Origin: JAQVPN01 sp036170435
GTDB taxonomy: Bacteria > Patescibacteriota > Gracilibacteria > BD1-5 > UBA6164
Length of the DNA: 35,483 bases
Assembly: GCA_036170435.1 (NCBI GenBank)
Contig: JAVHPF010000063.1
Location: 1-35,483, forward strand
Direction of reading: 5' to 3'
The notes below the pieces were generated by a model. It searched no databases, was not told the origin of the DNA, and worked only from the letters and a program-made list of their open reading frames with translations. Position 1 is the first letter of the stretch, and each line of letters begins with the position of its first letter. Positions 1 to 9,116 of this stretch are shown piece after piece. The position numbers were made by a program, and so were the translations under genes.

Positions 1-62
1 ATAAACTAAAAAGTTAAGTATTATTAATATTTTATTATAGCTTTTTTAGAAAAAAGTAAAAT

Positions 63-97
63 AAAAAAACTAGTTTAAGCTATAAACTAGTTTTTTT
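63..97 (-). terminator. Intrinsic terminator of the K+ channel gene
   Basis: Perfect 15-bp inverted repeat (63-77 with 83-97) around a 5-nt loop, A-run on one side and T-run on the other. It lies just past the TAA at 106-108 of the minus-strand channel gene and could work in both directions. Bases 1-62 are AT-rich and hold no recognisable gene. Confidence 0.75.
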
Positions 98-105
98 ATT
101 TAGTT

Positions 106-1146
106 TTAAATTTTATTTATTTTATCTTCAGCTACATAGAAAATAGAATCCTTTTCACAAATTATATACTTTGAATCATATATAGTAGATTTTAATGATG
201 AACTACTTATTCCTAAGATTGAAACATCTGTATCTATAAAAAACTTCTTTAATTCCGCAAAGGTTCTTCAAATCCATTTTGTAGATAATTCTTGTTTATA
301 TATTTCATATCAATCTCAAGAAGATAATATATCATTCATTATTTCATCAACATCATATTTAATACTTCTCATCATAAGATTTTTTCATAGAGAGCCTGTA
401 TCAATTATCTTATTTGCTCAAGCCATTTCAAAACTTTTATGAAAATTTGGAGTATCAACAATTTCAGCAACTATAAAAATATCTGGTTTCTGTATTTTTA
501 TATTCATAATGTATGAAACCATAAGAGCATCTTCTTCAGAATTTAACAATACAAAAGTTTTTGCGTCTTTTAATCAAGCCAGCTCAAGTACATCATTATC
601 ATTTGGTTTTCATTTAATAAATTCTACGAAACATTTTTTTTCTCTAAGTCTTAATATTTCATTTGGAATACTTTCTAATTCAGAAATATAAACTATTTCT
701 ACAAATTTATCTTCAATAAAAAATTGTTCTATCATTTCTGATGCTTCATCAATCTTATTTCAATAGATGATAATATGATTTTTATATTTTGTTTTTAATA
801 TTCAATTCATTCTTTTTTGATTAGTGCTAAATATATTTTCATTAATTTTTGTTAGTAAATTACCTAAAAGTCCTATTGTAATTAAAATATAGAATACAGC
901 TAAGACCTTTCAGGGGACAGTTATAGGAAATTTATCTCAATATCAAACTGTTGTAGAAGTTATTATACCCCACCATAAAGCATCAAAAAAATTAGAAAAC
1001 TGCATCGTATCTCAAGCTTTTAGTGCTGGGTTATAATGTTCAAAAAAATATACTCAGTATAAAATTAACATAAGTAATCATAAAACCAAGTATAATCTTG
1101 TTTTTTCTATTAGTATTTTTCAAAATTTAGTTATAAAAAATATCAT
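106..1146 (-). CDS. Potassium channel with cytoplasmic TrkA-N/RCK domain
   Basis: 346 aa. Reading UGA as Gly gives a hydrophobic N-terminus (about residues 15-35), a pore helix and the selectivity filter TVGYGD at residues 66-71, where both glycines are UGA, then a second membrane helix (about 80-98). After it comes a Rossmann-like RCK/TrkA-N region beginning near KNHIIIYGNK and continuing to the C-terminus. This is the two-TM bacterial K+ channel layout (Kch/MthK type), in which the RCK domain gates the pore by binding nucleotide or ions. The start was chosen as the first ATG before the membrane segment; no Shine-Dalgarno sequence is visible. The gene has its own terminator. The filter makes the family certain; the gating ligand is unknown. 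Confidence 0.93.
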
Positions 1147-1226
1147 ATTAGTATTTTTATTTTAATAATTTATGTTTCAATTTTATCATATTAAAAAAAT
1201 AAAATCAATTTTTTGGATGTTTTACA

Positions 1227-1260
1227 AACAAAAAAGAGCAAAATTTTGCTCTTTTTTGTT
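1227..1260 (-). terminator. Intrinsic terminator of the DUF2202 gene
   Basis: Perfect 17-bp palindrome with the core AGAGCAAAATTTTGCTCT, flanked by A6 and T6 runs, 11 bases past the minus-strand stop at 1272. Confidence 0.75.
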
Positions 1261-1271
1261 TTAATAATGTT

Positions 1272-2216
1272 TTAATTGAATAAATTTGATATATATTCCT
1301 TCAATGCATTATAAATATTTAATGTTTTTTCTTTGATTTTAGCAGCCATACCGGTGTTATTTTCAACTTTTTTTATTGAGGCATCAATATTAGAATCAAG
1401 TTTTTGTAATTTATCATCTGATAATTTTTCCAAAGTTTTTCCATATTTATCTCAAATTTGATTTTTCATATTTTCTCTATCTTTTATTTGAGATGGAATA
1501 GAAACTCATTCGCTTGCTAAAACATCAGCTAATTTATTTTTTAAGCTTCATCTAGAATTTACTTCATCTTGGCTTAAATAAGAGCTGAAATCTACATTAG
1601 TACTAAGTCCATTATTCTTTAATGCTTTTGAAAATCATCTAAGGTGATTATATGAAGCTCATCAGATATTTGTAAAAACTATTTTTAAATCATTATTATC
1701 AGTAGATTTAATAGTTTTTTTTATATCATCTATATCAAGCATTTCTACTTTTAAACCAACTTCCAAAGCGCTTTGTAAAGATTTTTCTCACTCAGCCTTA
1801 AGTGTATCAAAAGTAGATTGTAAAAGCCCATAATCAGTCGGAGTAGCTAGAGAATATCTATCAAGCAAAGTTTTCACCGCTGCCATATGTTGACTTTCAG
1901 AATTTGCTATATTTTGGAAAGTTTGAGTTCCATAAAGCGAATAGAAATAAGTGTATAAATCATGTGCTAGTTTTTCTTCACTATATCCATAGTATAATTC
2001 TTGTTTTTCAGTATCTGACAAAGTTCAAGTCGCTACTCAAGTTAAGATATTTGCAGAATTTTCTCATTTTTTATCTCATCCCTTTCATTCATGCATATCT
2101 TGTCATTTTCACATTCATTGTCCATTTCCATTTCCCATTGCATAAGTAGAAACTGTTCCACTTATAATTATTGCACTAGCTACAATTGCAGCTAAAATTT
2201 TTCTAGTAGTTTTCAT
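1272..2216 (-). CDS. Exported DUF2202 (ferritin-like fold) protein
   Basis: 314 aa. Residues about 5-27 form a signal peptide or N-terminal anchor (ILAAIVASAIIISG), followed by a Gly/Lys/His-rich linker (about 27-60) whose glycines are largely UGA. Next is a helical domain with the DUF2202 pattern: YSEEKLAHDLY, then FQNIANSESQHM, then VKTLLDRY. The spaced Glu/His residues are those of ferritin-like four-helix bundles, so metal binding is plausible but not shown. DUF2202 proteins are usually around 200 aa; here a further charged helical C-terminal part of about 100 aa follows. It stands alone between two terminators. Function unknown; placement outside the membrane is inferred from the signal sequence. 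Confidence 0.85.
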
Positions 2217-2372
2217 ATTTTTGTAATTATATATTAATTGTAATCCCTCTTTGAGATTAAATTCATAATAATACACAGGTGTTAAACTTCTGTAAGAATT
2301 TAAAAAGAAAAACTAGTTTTTTTCAAAAAAAATACTATATTCTCTATAAAATACTTAAATTAAAAAATATAA

Positions 2373-3128
2373 ATGTCTAAATACTACAATTCAGAATTTT
2401 ATTCTAAAGCAATAGAAGTAGCAAATATAGAATGAGAAATTCTTGTGATAATCACAGATGATAAATGAAGGGAAATTATCTATACTTGGTATGATATAGA
2501 GGAAAAAACTTCACAGAGCAGTTACATAAATAAATGTTTACTTGGATGATTTATAAAAAAAATTCCAGAAAATGTCTTGATAATATGATTCTGATGAGGA
2601 GCATTCGCAAAATACTTAGAAGACCATATAAAAAATATCAACATAACTTGAATCGACATAGATAAAACTATGTTTGAAATAGCAAAAAAAGAATTATTTG
2701 TTAAAAGTGATAATTTTATTGTTTCTGATGCTTTTATTGCATTAAAAGAATTAGTCAAAAATAACTTAAAATATGATTTAGTTTTACTAGATATTTACGG
2801 GGGAGACGGTGAAGTTCCTGATTACTTAAAGGACGCAGAATTTTTTGAATACATAAAAGAAGCATTAACAGATGATTGACTTGTTTCTGTAAATTTCGCT
2901 GATTATTATATTTGAAATCTAAAACATGATAAAACTCACGAAAATTTAGTAAATATTTTTGGAAAAAATTTCTCTCAATTTTTAGCTTGAATAAATGATA
3001 GATGAAATGTTATATGAATTTATAATCTAGACAAGAAATATTCAAGTGATGACTACATAAATAAGTACACAGAACATGTACAAAAGTGAAGAATAAGTTT
3101 TGATGAAAATATTATTGCCGGATTTTAA
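2373..3128 (+). CDS. Spermidine-synthase-like SAM-dependent methyltransferase
   Basis: 251 aa. A short N-terminal beta region precedes a Rossmann domain: the glycine-rich SAM loop NVLIIGFGGGAFAKYL (about residues 68-83, with UGA for three of the glycines), the acidic strand end ITGIDID, then VSDAFIAL and YDLVLLDIYGGDGEVP. The last motif resembles the LLD(A/V)..G...P segment of spermidine synthases and of the orphan methyltransferases related to them. No neighbouring polyamine gene (speD, speA) is seen, so aminopropyl transfer should not be assumed. Single-gene unit with its own terminator. The fold is clear; the substrate is unknown. Confidence 0.8.
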
Positions 3129-3164
3129 AATAAAAAGAAGCTTTTAAAAACTTCTTTTTATTTT
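3127..3164. terminator. Bidirectional terminator between convergent genes
   Basis: 14-bp stem (3127-3140 with 3151-3164) around a 10-nt loop, with A-rich and T-rich flanks. It serves the methyltransferase on plus and the DUF2892 gene on minus, and overlaps both stop codons. Confidence 0.7.
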
Positions 3165-4062
3165 ATCCTCTTTTTAAATAAACTTTCACGAAATTACTCT
3201 TTAATTCTGCAGCCTTTGCTGACATTTCATCAATTTTTCAAGATTCTGCTAAAGACTTTAAATCATCTAAACTTTTTCTAATTGCTTTTATCTCATTATC
3301 ATTAGCTTCTGCTTCAACTGCTTTAAGTTTTGCATCGGCTTCTACGTAAGCAATTTGCACTCAAGAAGAGTCTTTTTTATCTGCTGCATCTATTACTTTT
3401 TCCATAACATCATGAAAATCAACTAGGCTTACAGCTAACATTGAAAAATTATTTCTTTTCAAAATATCTTGAAAAATAGGACGAATCTTTTCAAATTCTA
3501 AATGAACTTTTGGTAAATCTCAAGTATAAACTTGTTCTTTAAGCTCATTTATTATAGTTCCCATATTTGCTAAATCTGAATTTAATTTAGCGTCATTTTT
3601 CAAAACATAAGGATGATGGACTGTATATTTATCTGCAAAAATTTTATATTCTGAAACCAACATATCATAATTTGAAATTGATTCTGCTCTTTTATCTTTT
3701 CCAGTATTAAAAAGTGTTTGTTTATAGTAATTATTCATTTTATTGTAATCTTCTAAAAAGAATTTCTTCGTAAAAAAATTACTATAATAAGATCAAAATC
3801 AAGCTATAAGCAAAGCTAATATTATAAATCAAATTTTATAAATTTTTCTGAGTACTTTTTCATTTTTCAAAGTATTAAATCAAAATGGTTTATACAATGG
3901 ACAAAACCCAATAATTCAAGTAATTAAAAATATTATAGCAAATAACAAAATAAGTATCTGAATTGCTCATCAAAACCAAAAGCACCCAATAATAAATAAT
4001 ATTTCTGCTAAAACTATTCTTAGTAGTCTATCAAGTAGTCCAAGATTTTTTAAATTTTTCAT
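3163..4062 (-). CDS. DUF2892 membrane domain fused to a helical C-terminal domain
   Basis: 299 aa. The N-terminal about 65 residues match the DUF2892 (YgaP-like) pattern: LLDRLLRIVLAE, a hydrophobic stretch with UGA glycines, then LITGIIGFCPLYKPFG with its Cys-Pro. A third hydrophobic helix (about 76-95) leads into about 200 residues of charged, helix-forming sequence with Lys/Glu/Ala-rich repeats near the C-terminus. DUF2892 proteins are normally about 60-70 aa or fused to rhodanese; a long helical extracytoplasmic-type tail is unusual. I do not recognise the tail. Monocistronic, with a shared terminator. Confidence 0.75.
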
Positions 4063-4103
4063 AATTTTATAAAATTAAATAATAAAATGATAACTATTAT
4101 CAT

Positions 4104-4144
4104 AGCCTTTTATTTTCTAAGTCAAGAAAAAAGAGGCTTTTTTT
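4104..4144. terminator. Possible weak terminator after recX
   Basis: Imperfect inverted repeat: AGCCTTTTATTTTCT pairs with AGAAAAAAGAGGCT, followed on the plus strand by a T7 run but on the minus strand (the recX direction) by little U-tract. It sits between the recX stop and the next gene. Function uncertain. Confidence 0.35.
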
Positions 4145-4721
4145 AAAAACTTCTTCTTATATCATCATATCTGAATCATTTTGCGAGTAATTTCTGGATT
4201 ATTTTTTCTTTGCTATACTTTCCTTCAAGTTTAGAAATTTCTTTTTGAATGCTTTCTAAATCTCTTTCTTCACCAAAAACTTCCTCTATAATTTTGTCTA
4301 TAATTTCTTTGTCTTCTTGTCTGTCTACAAGTTTCTGTTTTATGTAAGTTATAGATTTATTTTTTCACTTATAATTTTGAACTTTTATTCTAATTGAGTT
4401 TTCATTTAATAAACTTTCTCACTCTAAGAAAAAATCTTTTTCTAAAATTTCCTTAACAAGTGTTTTATCAAACAGCTTTTCAGCTAGCTTGTTTTTGATA
4501 TAAGTATAGTTTTTATTTGCAAGTAAGTATAATCTGATTTTATCTGAAATAACTTGTTTTTCATCAATTAAGTGTGTTATATTTTCAAATACTTTTTCTG
4601 GCAAGTCTGTATCTTTTGACTTCTCTTTTAGCTTTTGCATAAGTCTTTTTGGAGAAACAAAATATTTGAAATAATACCAAAGTGCATAATTTTTCAGCGA
4701 ATCAAAAGTATATGTTTTCAT
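4143..4721 (-). CDS. recX: RecX-family regulatory protein
   Basis: 192 aa, in the usual RecX range. It is made of repeated three-helix units: an N-terminal unit with NYALWYYFKYFVSPKRLMQKL (the alanine/arginine pattern of RecX repeat 1), a middle unit with VISDKIRLYLLANKNYTYIKNKL, and a C-terminal unit ending KGFRYDDIRRSF. Two in-frame UGA codons fall at glycines, one of them in AKGF. RecX proteins bind RecA filaments and limit their activity. The start lies 3 bases after the stop of the upstream fur-like gene, so the two are cotranscribed; recA is not in this window. Family call by pattern, moderately strong. Confidence 0.8.
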
Positions 4722-4724
4722 TTT

Positions 4725-5066
4725 TTAAAACTTACCGAATAATTTTATATCACTAAATTCAATTTTAAATCCTTTTGGAATTCCTGGAAGTTCAATTTTA
4801 TCAATATCAATATCTCTTATTTCTCAAGTTTCTGTATCAATTAGATGAATATGATTTCATTTTGTGAGTTCATAAATAGCCTTTTCTCCAAGACCACTTA
4901 TTTTTGTCAAAATCCCCTCTTTTGTCATTTCTTCAACATTTCTATATACAGTAGATCTCCCAACTTTTGGATGAGCTTCTTTCAATTTATCATATATTTG
5001 ATCTACATTACAATGAGTATCTGTACAAATTTCTCTAATTACAGGTAAATATGCATGAGTTTTCAT
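4725..5066 (-). CDS. Short Fur-family transcriptional regulator
   Basis: 113 aa. Residues 1-70 are a Fur-type winged helix: CNVDQIYDKLKEAHPKVGRSTVYRNVEEM then LTKISGLGEKAIYEL (each quoted in part). The dimerisation domain is cut down: where Fur/PerR/Zur carry a His-rich motif followed by CxxC, this protein has GNHIHLIDTETGEIRDID, keeping two histidines but with no CxxC, and it ends about 30 residues early. Structural zinc is therefore probably not held in the usual way; a metal could still bind the histidines. It is the first gene of a fur-recX pair. A 13-bp palindrome 65 bases upstream could be its operator. Regulated genes cannot be inferred. Confidence 0.82.
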
Positions 5067-5130
5067 AAAACAAAACTTTATAAATTATTTTAAAATATAA
5101 TAAATAAAAAGCCGAAAAAAGCAAATTAAT

Positions 5131-5143
5131 GAGAATAATTCTC
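5131..5143. promoter_or_regulatory. Candidate operator palindrome upstream of the fur-like gene
   Basis: GAGAATAATTCTC is a perfect 13-bp palindrome with one central base, AT-rich like Fur/PerR boxes. It lies 65 bases upstream of the regulator start and before the terminator of the gene further upstream, where an autoregulatory site would be expected. Confidence 0.4.
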
Positions 5144-5155
5144 GAAAAGAGAAGC

Positions 5156-5188
5156 TATAAAAAAATAGCACACCCGAAGGTGTGCTTT
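5156..5188 (-). terminator. Strong terminator with TTCG loop after the secreted protein gene
   Basis: On minus: an 8-bp GC-containing stem AGCACACC/GGTGTGCT closed by a TTCG tetraloop and followed by ATTTTTTT. It is a textbook intrinsic terminator, unlike the A/T-only palindromes used by most genes in this window. Confidence 0.88.
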
Positions 5189-5708
5189 ATTTAAGCTTTT
5201 CTTTGTATACAGAGTGGTAAATTTTTGTACCGAAAGCTTCGCGAGAAAGGTTATAACAAACTTTCTCATTTTGGCCTTTTTTATGAAAGCATTGAAAATT
5301 CGTACTATCCGATCCCTGAACATACTTACCTGTTGCTTTTAGTTTTGCAACATCTGCAATAAGTTCATCATCCGTAGCTTTGATAACTTGATCATCAATG
5401 TTAATCAATAAACCATTATCAATATAAAATGTTTCCAGATATGTTTTACCTGTATCTGTAGTTGCAATATATGAAATCATTTTTGATTTATTTCCGAAAT
5501 CTTCATTGTCAATATATGCAACATGCCAATCGATAGTATTTGGCAACATTTCAACCGTTCCTTCAATAAGTTCCAGTTTTTTAGATTCACTCAATCCCAA
5601 TTTGCTATAAATTGTTGATCTAAGTTTTGCTTGCGTATTATCCGCTGCAAAACTAGAAATTCCTACAAAAAGCATTAGAGCCATAAGTCCTGTAAATAAA
5701 CGTTTCAT
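5187..5708 (-). CDS. Secreted protein of unknown function, probably acquired
   Basis: 173 aa. A clear signal peptide (MKRLFTGLMALMLFVGISSFA, cleavage near AFAADN-type site at about residue 22) is followed by a soluble domain with two cysteines near the C-terminus (QCFHKKGQNEKVCYN) that could form a disulfide. I do not recognise the family. All 11 glycines use GGN and none uses UGA, while neighbours use UGA heavily. By eye it is richer in G+C, uses codons rare here (ACG, CTG, CGC), has a GGGGGG ribosome site just before ATG, a good sigma70-type promoter and a TTCG terminator. These features fit recent transfer from a standard-code bacterium. It ends in TAA, so it is still readable in this host. 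Confidence 0.85.
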   Translation of the reverse strand: MKRLFTGLMALMLFVGISSFAADNTQAKLRSTIYSKLGLSESKKLELIEGTVEMLPNTIDWHVAYIDNEDFGNKSKMISYIATTDTGKTYLETFYIDNGLLINIDDQVIKATDDELIADVAKLKATGKYVQGSDSTNFQCFHKKGQNEKVCYNLSREAFGTKIYHSVYKEKLK

Positions 5709-5820
5709 CGTTATCCCCCCATTTTATATTTATTTTCTAGTTTAATTAAAAAATATTAATCAAACACCTTAAGTTTAACTTTTAAGATAATCTCCTTTTA
5801 TTTTTGATTTTTGCTGACTT

Positions 5821-5848
5821 TTTATAATGATAAATATCTTGTTGTCAA
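5821..5848 (-). promoter_or_regulatory. Sigma70-type promoter for the secreted protein gene
   Basis: On minus: TTGACA, 16-bp spacer, TATAAA. Transcription would begin near 5814, leaving a leader of about 105 nt before the GGGGGG ribosome site. Confidence 0.6.
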
Positions 5849-5875
5849 AAAAATTTTTATTTGCATAAATATAAG

Positions 5876-5904
5876 TTAACATTAAAATCCTGGCAAACTA
5901 TATT
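5876..5904 (+). promoter_or_regulatory. Promoter of the FAD-dependent dehydrogenase gene
   Basis: TTAACA, 17-bp spacer, TATATT. The expected start point is about 8 bases before the ATG at 5919, so the message would be almost leaderless, in line with the absence of a Shine-Dalgarno sequence there. Confidence 0.45.
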
Positions 5905-5918
5905 AAAATAATACAACT

Positions 5919-7544
5919 ATGACAAAATACTTAAGACTAGAAGAAGTAAAACTTTCTATAAAAGAAGATGATAAAAATCTTGAATGAAAAATACTGAAGC
6001 TACTTTGAATTAAAAAGGAGGATTTAAAAAATTTAAAAATAGTGAAAAAATCTATAGATTCTAGAGATAAAAGAGATATTTTGTTTATTTATTCTGTTGA
6101 TTTAGAACTAAAAGAAACTATTCCCCTCCTTGCTAAGGAGGGGCTAGGGGTGGTTGATTTAGAAAAATTCAAAAAACATAGAGCAAGATTTGTAGAAGAA
6201 TTTAGCTACGAAATCAAAAAATGTTCTAAAAAACCAGAACATAGACCTCTTATAGTAGGATTTTGACCAGCTGGTATTTTTGCTGGGCTTGTTTTGGCTA
6301 AGGCTTGACTAAACCCTATAATTTTGGAAAGAGGAAAAGATGTAGACAGTCGTATAAAAGATGTAGACAAATTTATGTCAACATGAGTTTTGGATACAAA
6401 TTCAAATATTCAATTTTGAGAATGATGAGCTGGTACCTTTTCTGATTGAAAACTCTATACTCTTATAAATGATCCAAGAAGTAAATATGTATTTGAAGAA
6501 TTCATAGAAGCTTGAGCGCCTGTTGAAATCGCTTATAATGCAAAACCTCATGTTGGTACAGACAAACTAAGACTTATGGTAAAAAAGATGAGAGAAAAGA
6601 TAATAAATCTTGGTTGAGAAATCAGATTTGAATCACTTATGACAGATTTAGAAATTGTAGACAACAAAATAAAACGAGTTATCATAAATTGAAAAGACAA
6701 AATAGAAGTTACGGATTTGATAATAGTACTTGGACACTCTGCTCGTGATACTTATGAGATGATTTATTCTAAATGATTAGAAATGACTCAAAAAGCATTT
6801 GCTATGTGAGTTAGAATAGAGCATTCGGCTGAAATGATAAATAGATCTCAATTCTGAGAATCATGTGTTAATCCAAAACTTGGAACAGCCAGTTATAAAC
6901 TTGTAAATCATTCTACAGAAGTTAGAAGTATTTATAGTTTTTGTATGTGCCCAGGAGGTCATGTAGTTGCTGCATCAAGCGAAAATTGAAGACTTTGTAC
7001 AAATTGAATGAGTGAATATGCGCAAGATAGTGGAACTTCAAATTCTGCACTTTTAGTTTCTGTTACACCAGAAGATTTTGGATCTAGTCATCCTTTAGCA
7101 GGAATAGAGTTCCAAAGATTTTGGGAAGAAAAAGCTTTCCTTGCCTGATGATCTAATTATCATGCACCGGCCCAACTTGTAGGAGATTTCCTGAAAAATA
7201 TTCCGTCAACAAAACTTGGAAAACTAGAATCTACTTACAAACCAGGAATAAAACTTGGAAAAATTGATGAATGTTTACCTGATTTTATTACAAAAGCTTT
7301 AAGAGTATGAATTTCTGAACTAGATAGAAAAATAAAAGGTTTTGCAAGTCCTGATGCAATTTTGACTGCTATAGAAGCTAGAAGTTCTCGAGTTGTCAGA
7401 ATAGTTCGTGATAAAGAAAGTTTAGAGTCAAATATTGCTTGAATTTATCCAGCTTGAGAATGAGCTTGATATGCCTGAGGAATCACTTCACGAGCAATTG
7501 ATTGACTTGTAATTGCTGAGAAAATAGTAGAAAAATATTTATAA
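5919..7544 (+). CDS. FAD-dependent dehydrogenase (COG2509 type)
   Basis: 541 aa. The N-terminal about 110 residues are the small alpha/beta domain of this family (EEVKLSIKEDD, KIVKKSIDSRDKRDI). A dinucleotide-binding fold begins with LIVGFGPAGIFAGLVLAKAG (about residue 111 on; one motif Gly is UGA) and ends with ERG. The family's C-terminal signature is present: IYPAGEGAGYAGGITS (about 507-522) followed by IDGLVIAEKI. These are soluble flavoproteins of unknown substrate. Residues about 69-79 are encoded by a GC-rich palindromic repeat (6121-6156) lying in frame between the N-terminal domain and the Rossmann fold. It is UGA-rich and clearly native although both neighbours look foreign. Starts at 5919 because homologous sequence begins there. 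Confidence 0.88.
6121..6156. repeat. GC-rich palindromic repeat inside a coding region
   Basis: A 9-bp perfect stem CCCCTCCTT/AAGGAGGGG (6123-6131 with 6135-6143) with a 3-nt loop, followed by CTAGGGGTGGTT. It is far richer in G+C than its surroundings and resembles the element at 29806-29845 in architecture (stem with AAGG(A/G)GGG-type arm, then GGGG.TGG.TT). It keeps the dehydrogenase frame open and encodes IPLLAKEGLGVV. Confidence 0.7.
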
Positions 7545-7551
7545 AAAACTA

Positions 7552-7577
7552 AAAAACAGCTTCATTCAGCTGTTTTT
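7552..7577. terminator. Bidirectional terminator between convergent genes
   Basis: 10-bp stem AAAAACAGCT/AGCTGTTTTT with a 6-nt loop. On minus the U-tract follows directly. The UGA end of the minus-strand membrane protein gene (7562-7564) lies in the loop. Confidence 0.75.
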
Positions 7578-8053
7578 ATTTTTATCATCTTCTTTATATG
7601 GAGAATATTACTTTCAATATGATAATAAATTACACCAAGAGCAAAAGACAAAAACAATGTTCCAAAATATGCTAACAAAATCTTGTCACTATCTATGTAA
7701 TTAACATCCATTAGCTTGTATTTTAAAACAAGTGGAATTACTACAAAATTAGTGATAAAAAATTTCATTATATAAATATGTGGGGCAATAATCGCCAACT
7801 TTATTCCGTAAAATATATCTTTTCTTCTTATATTTACTTTTCTAAGACTTTTTGTTGCGATTGTTGCAATATCTATATTAATCACAACAAACAAATAAGT
7901 CTCCAAAATATCTGTAAATAGAGCTAATCCTCTTACTAATAAAATTTGATTGAGATCCAAATTCAAGAAGTAAAGTTCATAAATAACAGACATAATGTTA
8001 GAAATTTGCAATATAGCAAAAAACAGAAGAAATTTTTGATAAAGCTTTTTCAT
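7562..8053 (-). CDS. Four-helix inner membrane protein, AlaE-like, ending in UGA
   Basis: 163 aa to the first UGA. Four hydrophobic segments (about residues 8-28, 38-58, 88-112 and 128-148) with a basic loop LRKVNIRRKD between the second and third and a basic C-terminus. Length, topology and the SLRKV..IK pattern recall L-alanine exporter AlaE, but identity is too low to insist. Ribosome site AGGTGGTG lies 6-7 bases before ATG, stronger than for neighbours. All four glycines are GGN. The reading frame ends at UGA inside its terminator loop; if UGA is Gly here, translation would continue to TAA at 7445-7447, adding about 39 residues antisense to the dehydrogenase. That suggests an origin in a UGA-stop organism. 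Confident as a gene, weak on function. Confidence 0.7.
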   Translation of the reverse strand: MKKLYQKFLLFFAILQISNIMSVIYELYFLNLDLNQILLVRGLALFTDILETYLFVVINIDIATIATKSLRKVNIRRKDIFYGIKLAIIAPHIYIMKFFITNFVVIPLVLKYKLMDVNYIDSDKILLAYFGTLFLSFALGVIYYHIESNILHIKKMIKIKTAE

Positions 8054-8112
8054 TTAACACCACCTTTTTTTGTTTTTTATTTATAGTGATTTTATTTTAT
8101 TTGGCAAATTTT

Positions 8113-9111
8113 TTATCTTACAACTTGAGAATAATCTATATTTTTTATTTTCCAATTTTTATCATTTTTTTGAAGTAATTCTAAAACTCCTTTGAAATGT
8201 AAAAGTCAGTAAGTTATAACTATTTTTTTCTGTTTTTCTTCTATTATAGATGCAGCTAAATTATCATTTCTTTTCCCCAAAATTGTATCCATAAGCGCTT
8301 TATTCCCCAAACCTTGAGCCATTGCATCTTGTAAATCTCAGTTCTTGATTATTGTATTTATTATGGCTTTATTCAAAAATCTAAGTATTTCTAATTCTTT
8401 TGGATTTAATGAATCCAAAGTCGCATTTATTAAAGGATTAACATCAATAACCTCCTGAGATAATTTATTTTGTGATGGAATTTTATCATACAAAGCAACT
8501 ATTTCATCCATACTCAAATCAACATTTTTTGCTCAACTTGATATAAAAATTGAATTATCTTGATTTACAAGACCATATAATTTACTCATATTTTTATACA
8601 AATCACGGTCAAATTTCACTCAAAGAGCTTTATCGAATTTTTCACTACTTTCTTTTGTTCCTGGCTTAACTCCTTCATAAAAAAGTAAGTATCATTTTTT
8701 CTCTAAAGCCTCTACATATTGTTTAGTTTCAGTATAAAAATCTGGACTTGCAATATGACTCATAGAATGGAAAACTACCGTTTTATCTCAATTTATTATT
8801 TCATAAATTGGCATCATTGCAGGTTCTATTTTATTTTGATAATACGCAAAACTTCAAAGAATAGAAAAAACAATTATTACAAGTAATGACATTCTATAAG
8901 CAAAATGAAATGCAAACTTTCATAAATTTTCTGCATTAAAAAATTCAAAATCTCTATCTTTAAATTTCTTAAATGGGAAAACTAAAGTATACAAAAATAA
9001 TGAATAAAAAGATAAGGCAATAATAAAATCAATGCTTCAATAAATTCATCAAATATATCAAAAAAGTATAAGTAAAAGAAGAATAAGAATAATTTTTATT
9101 TTATATTTCAT
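8113..9111 (-). CDS. Membrane-anchored TraB/TIKI-family protein
   Basis: 332 aa. Two N-terminal hydrophobic segments (about residues 5-45) and a third near 75-95 precede a soluble domain. Motifs fit the TraB/TIKI hydrolase-like superfamily: VVFHSMSHIASPDF (His-x3-His near the domain start), GYLLFYEGV with the conserved Glu, and the late ITYGLLHFKGVLELL, where His-Phe matches the family's GxxH.G end motif. Members include the TIKI metalloproteases and bacterial proteins of unknown role. It begins 5 bases after the stop of the upstream cyclase gene, so the two form an operon. Activity is inferred from family only. Confidence 0.7.
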
Positions 9112-9116
9112 TTAAT

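Noticed and set aside
7445..7561. Real 39-residue C-terminal tail on the 163-aa membrane protein
   Set aside because: The extension crosses a terminator and is antisense to the conserved end of the dehydrogenase, so it is more likely unselected read-through than an evolved domain. Kept as a finding, not as a called tail.
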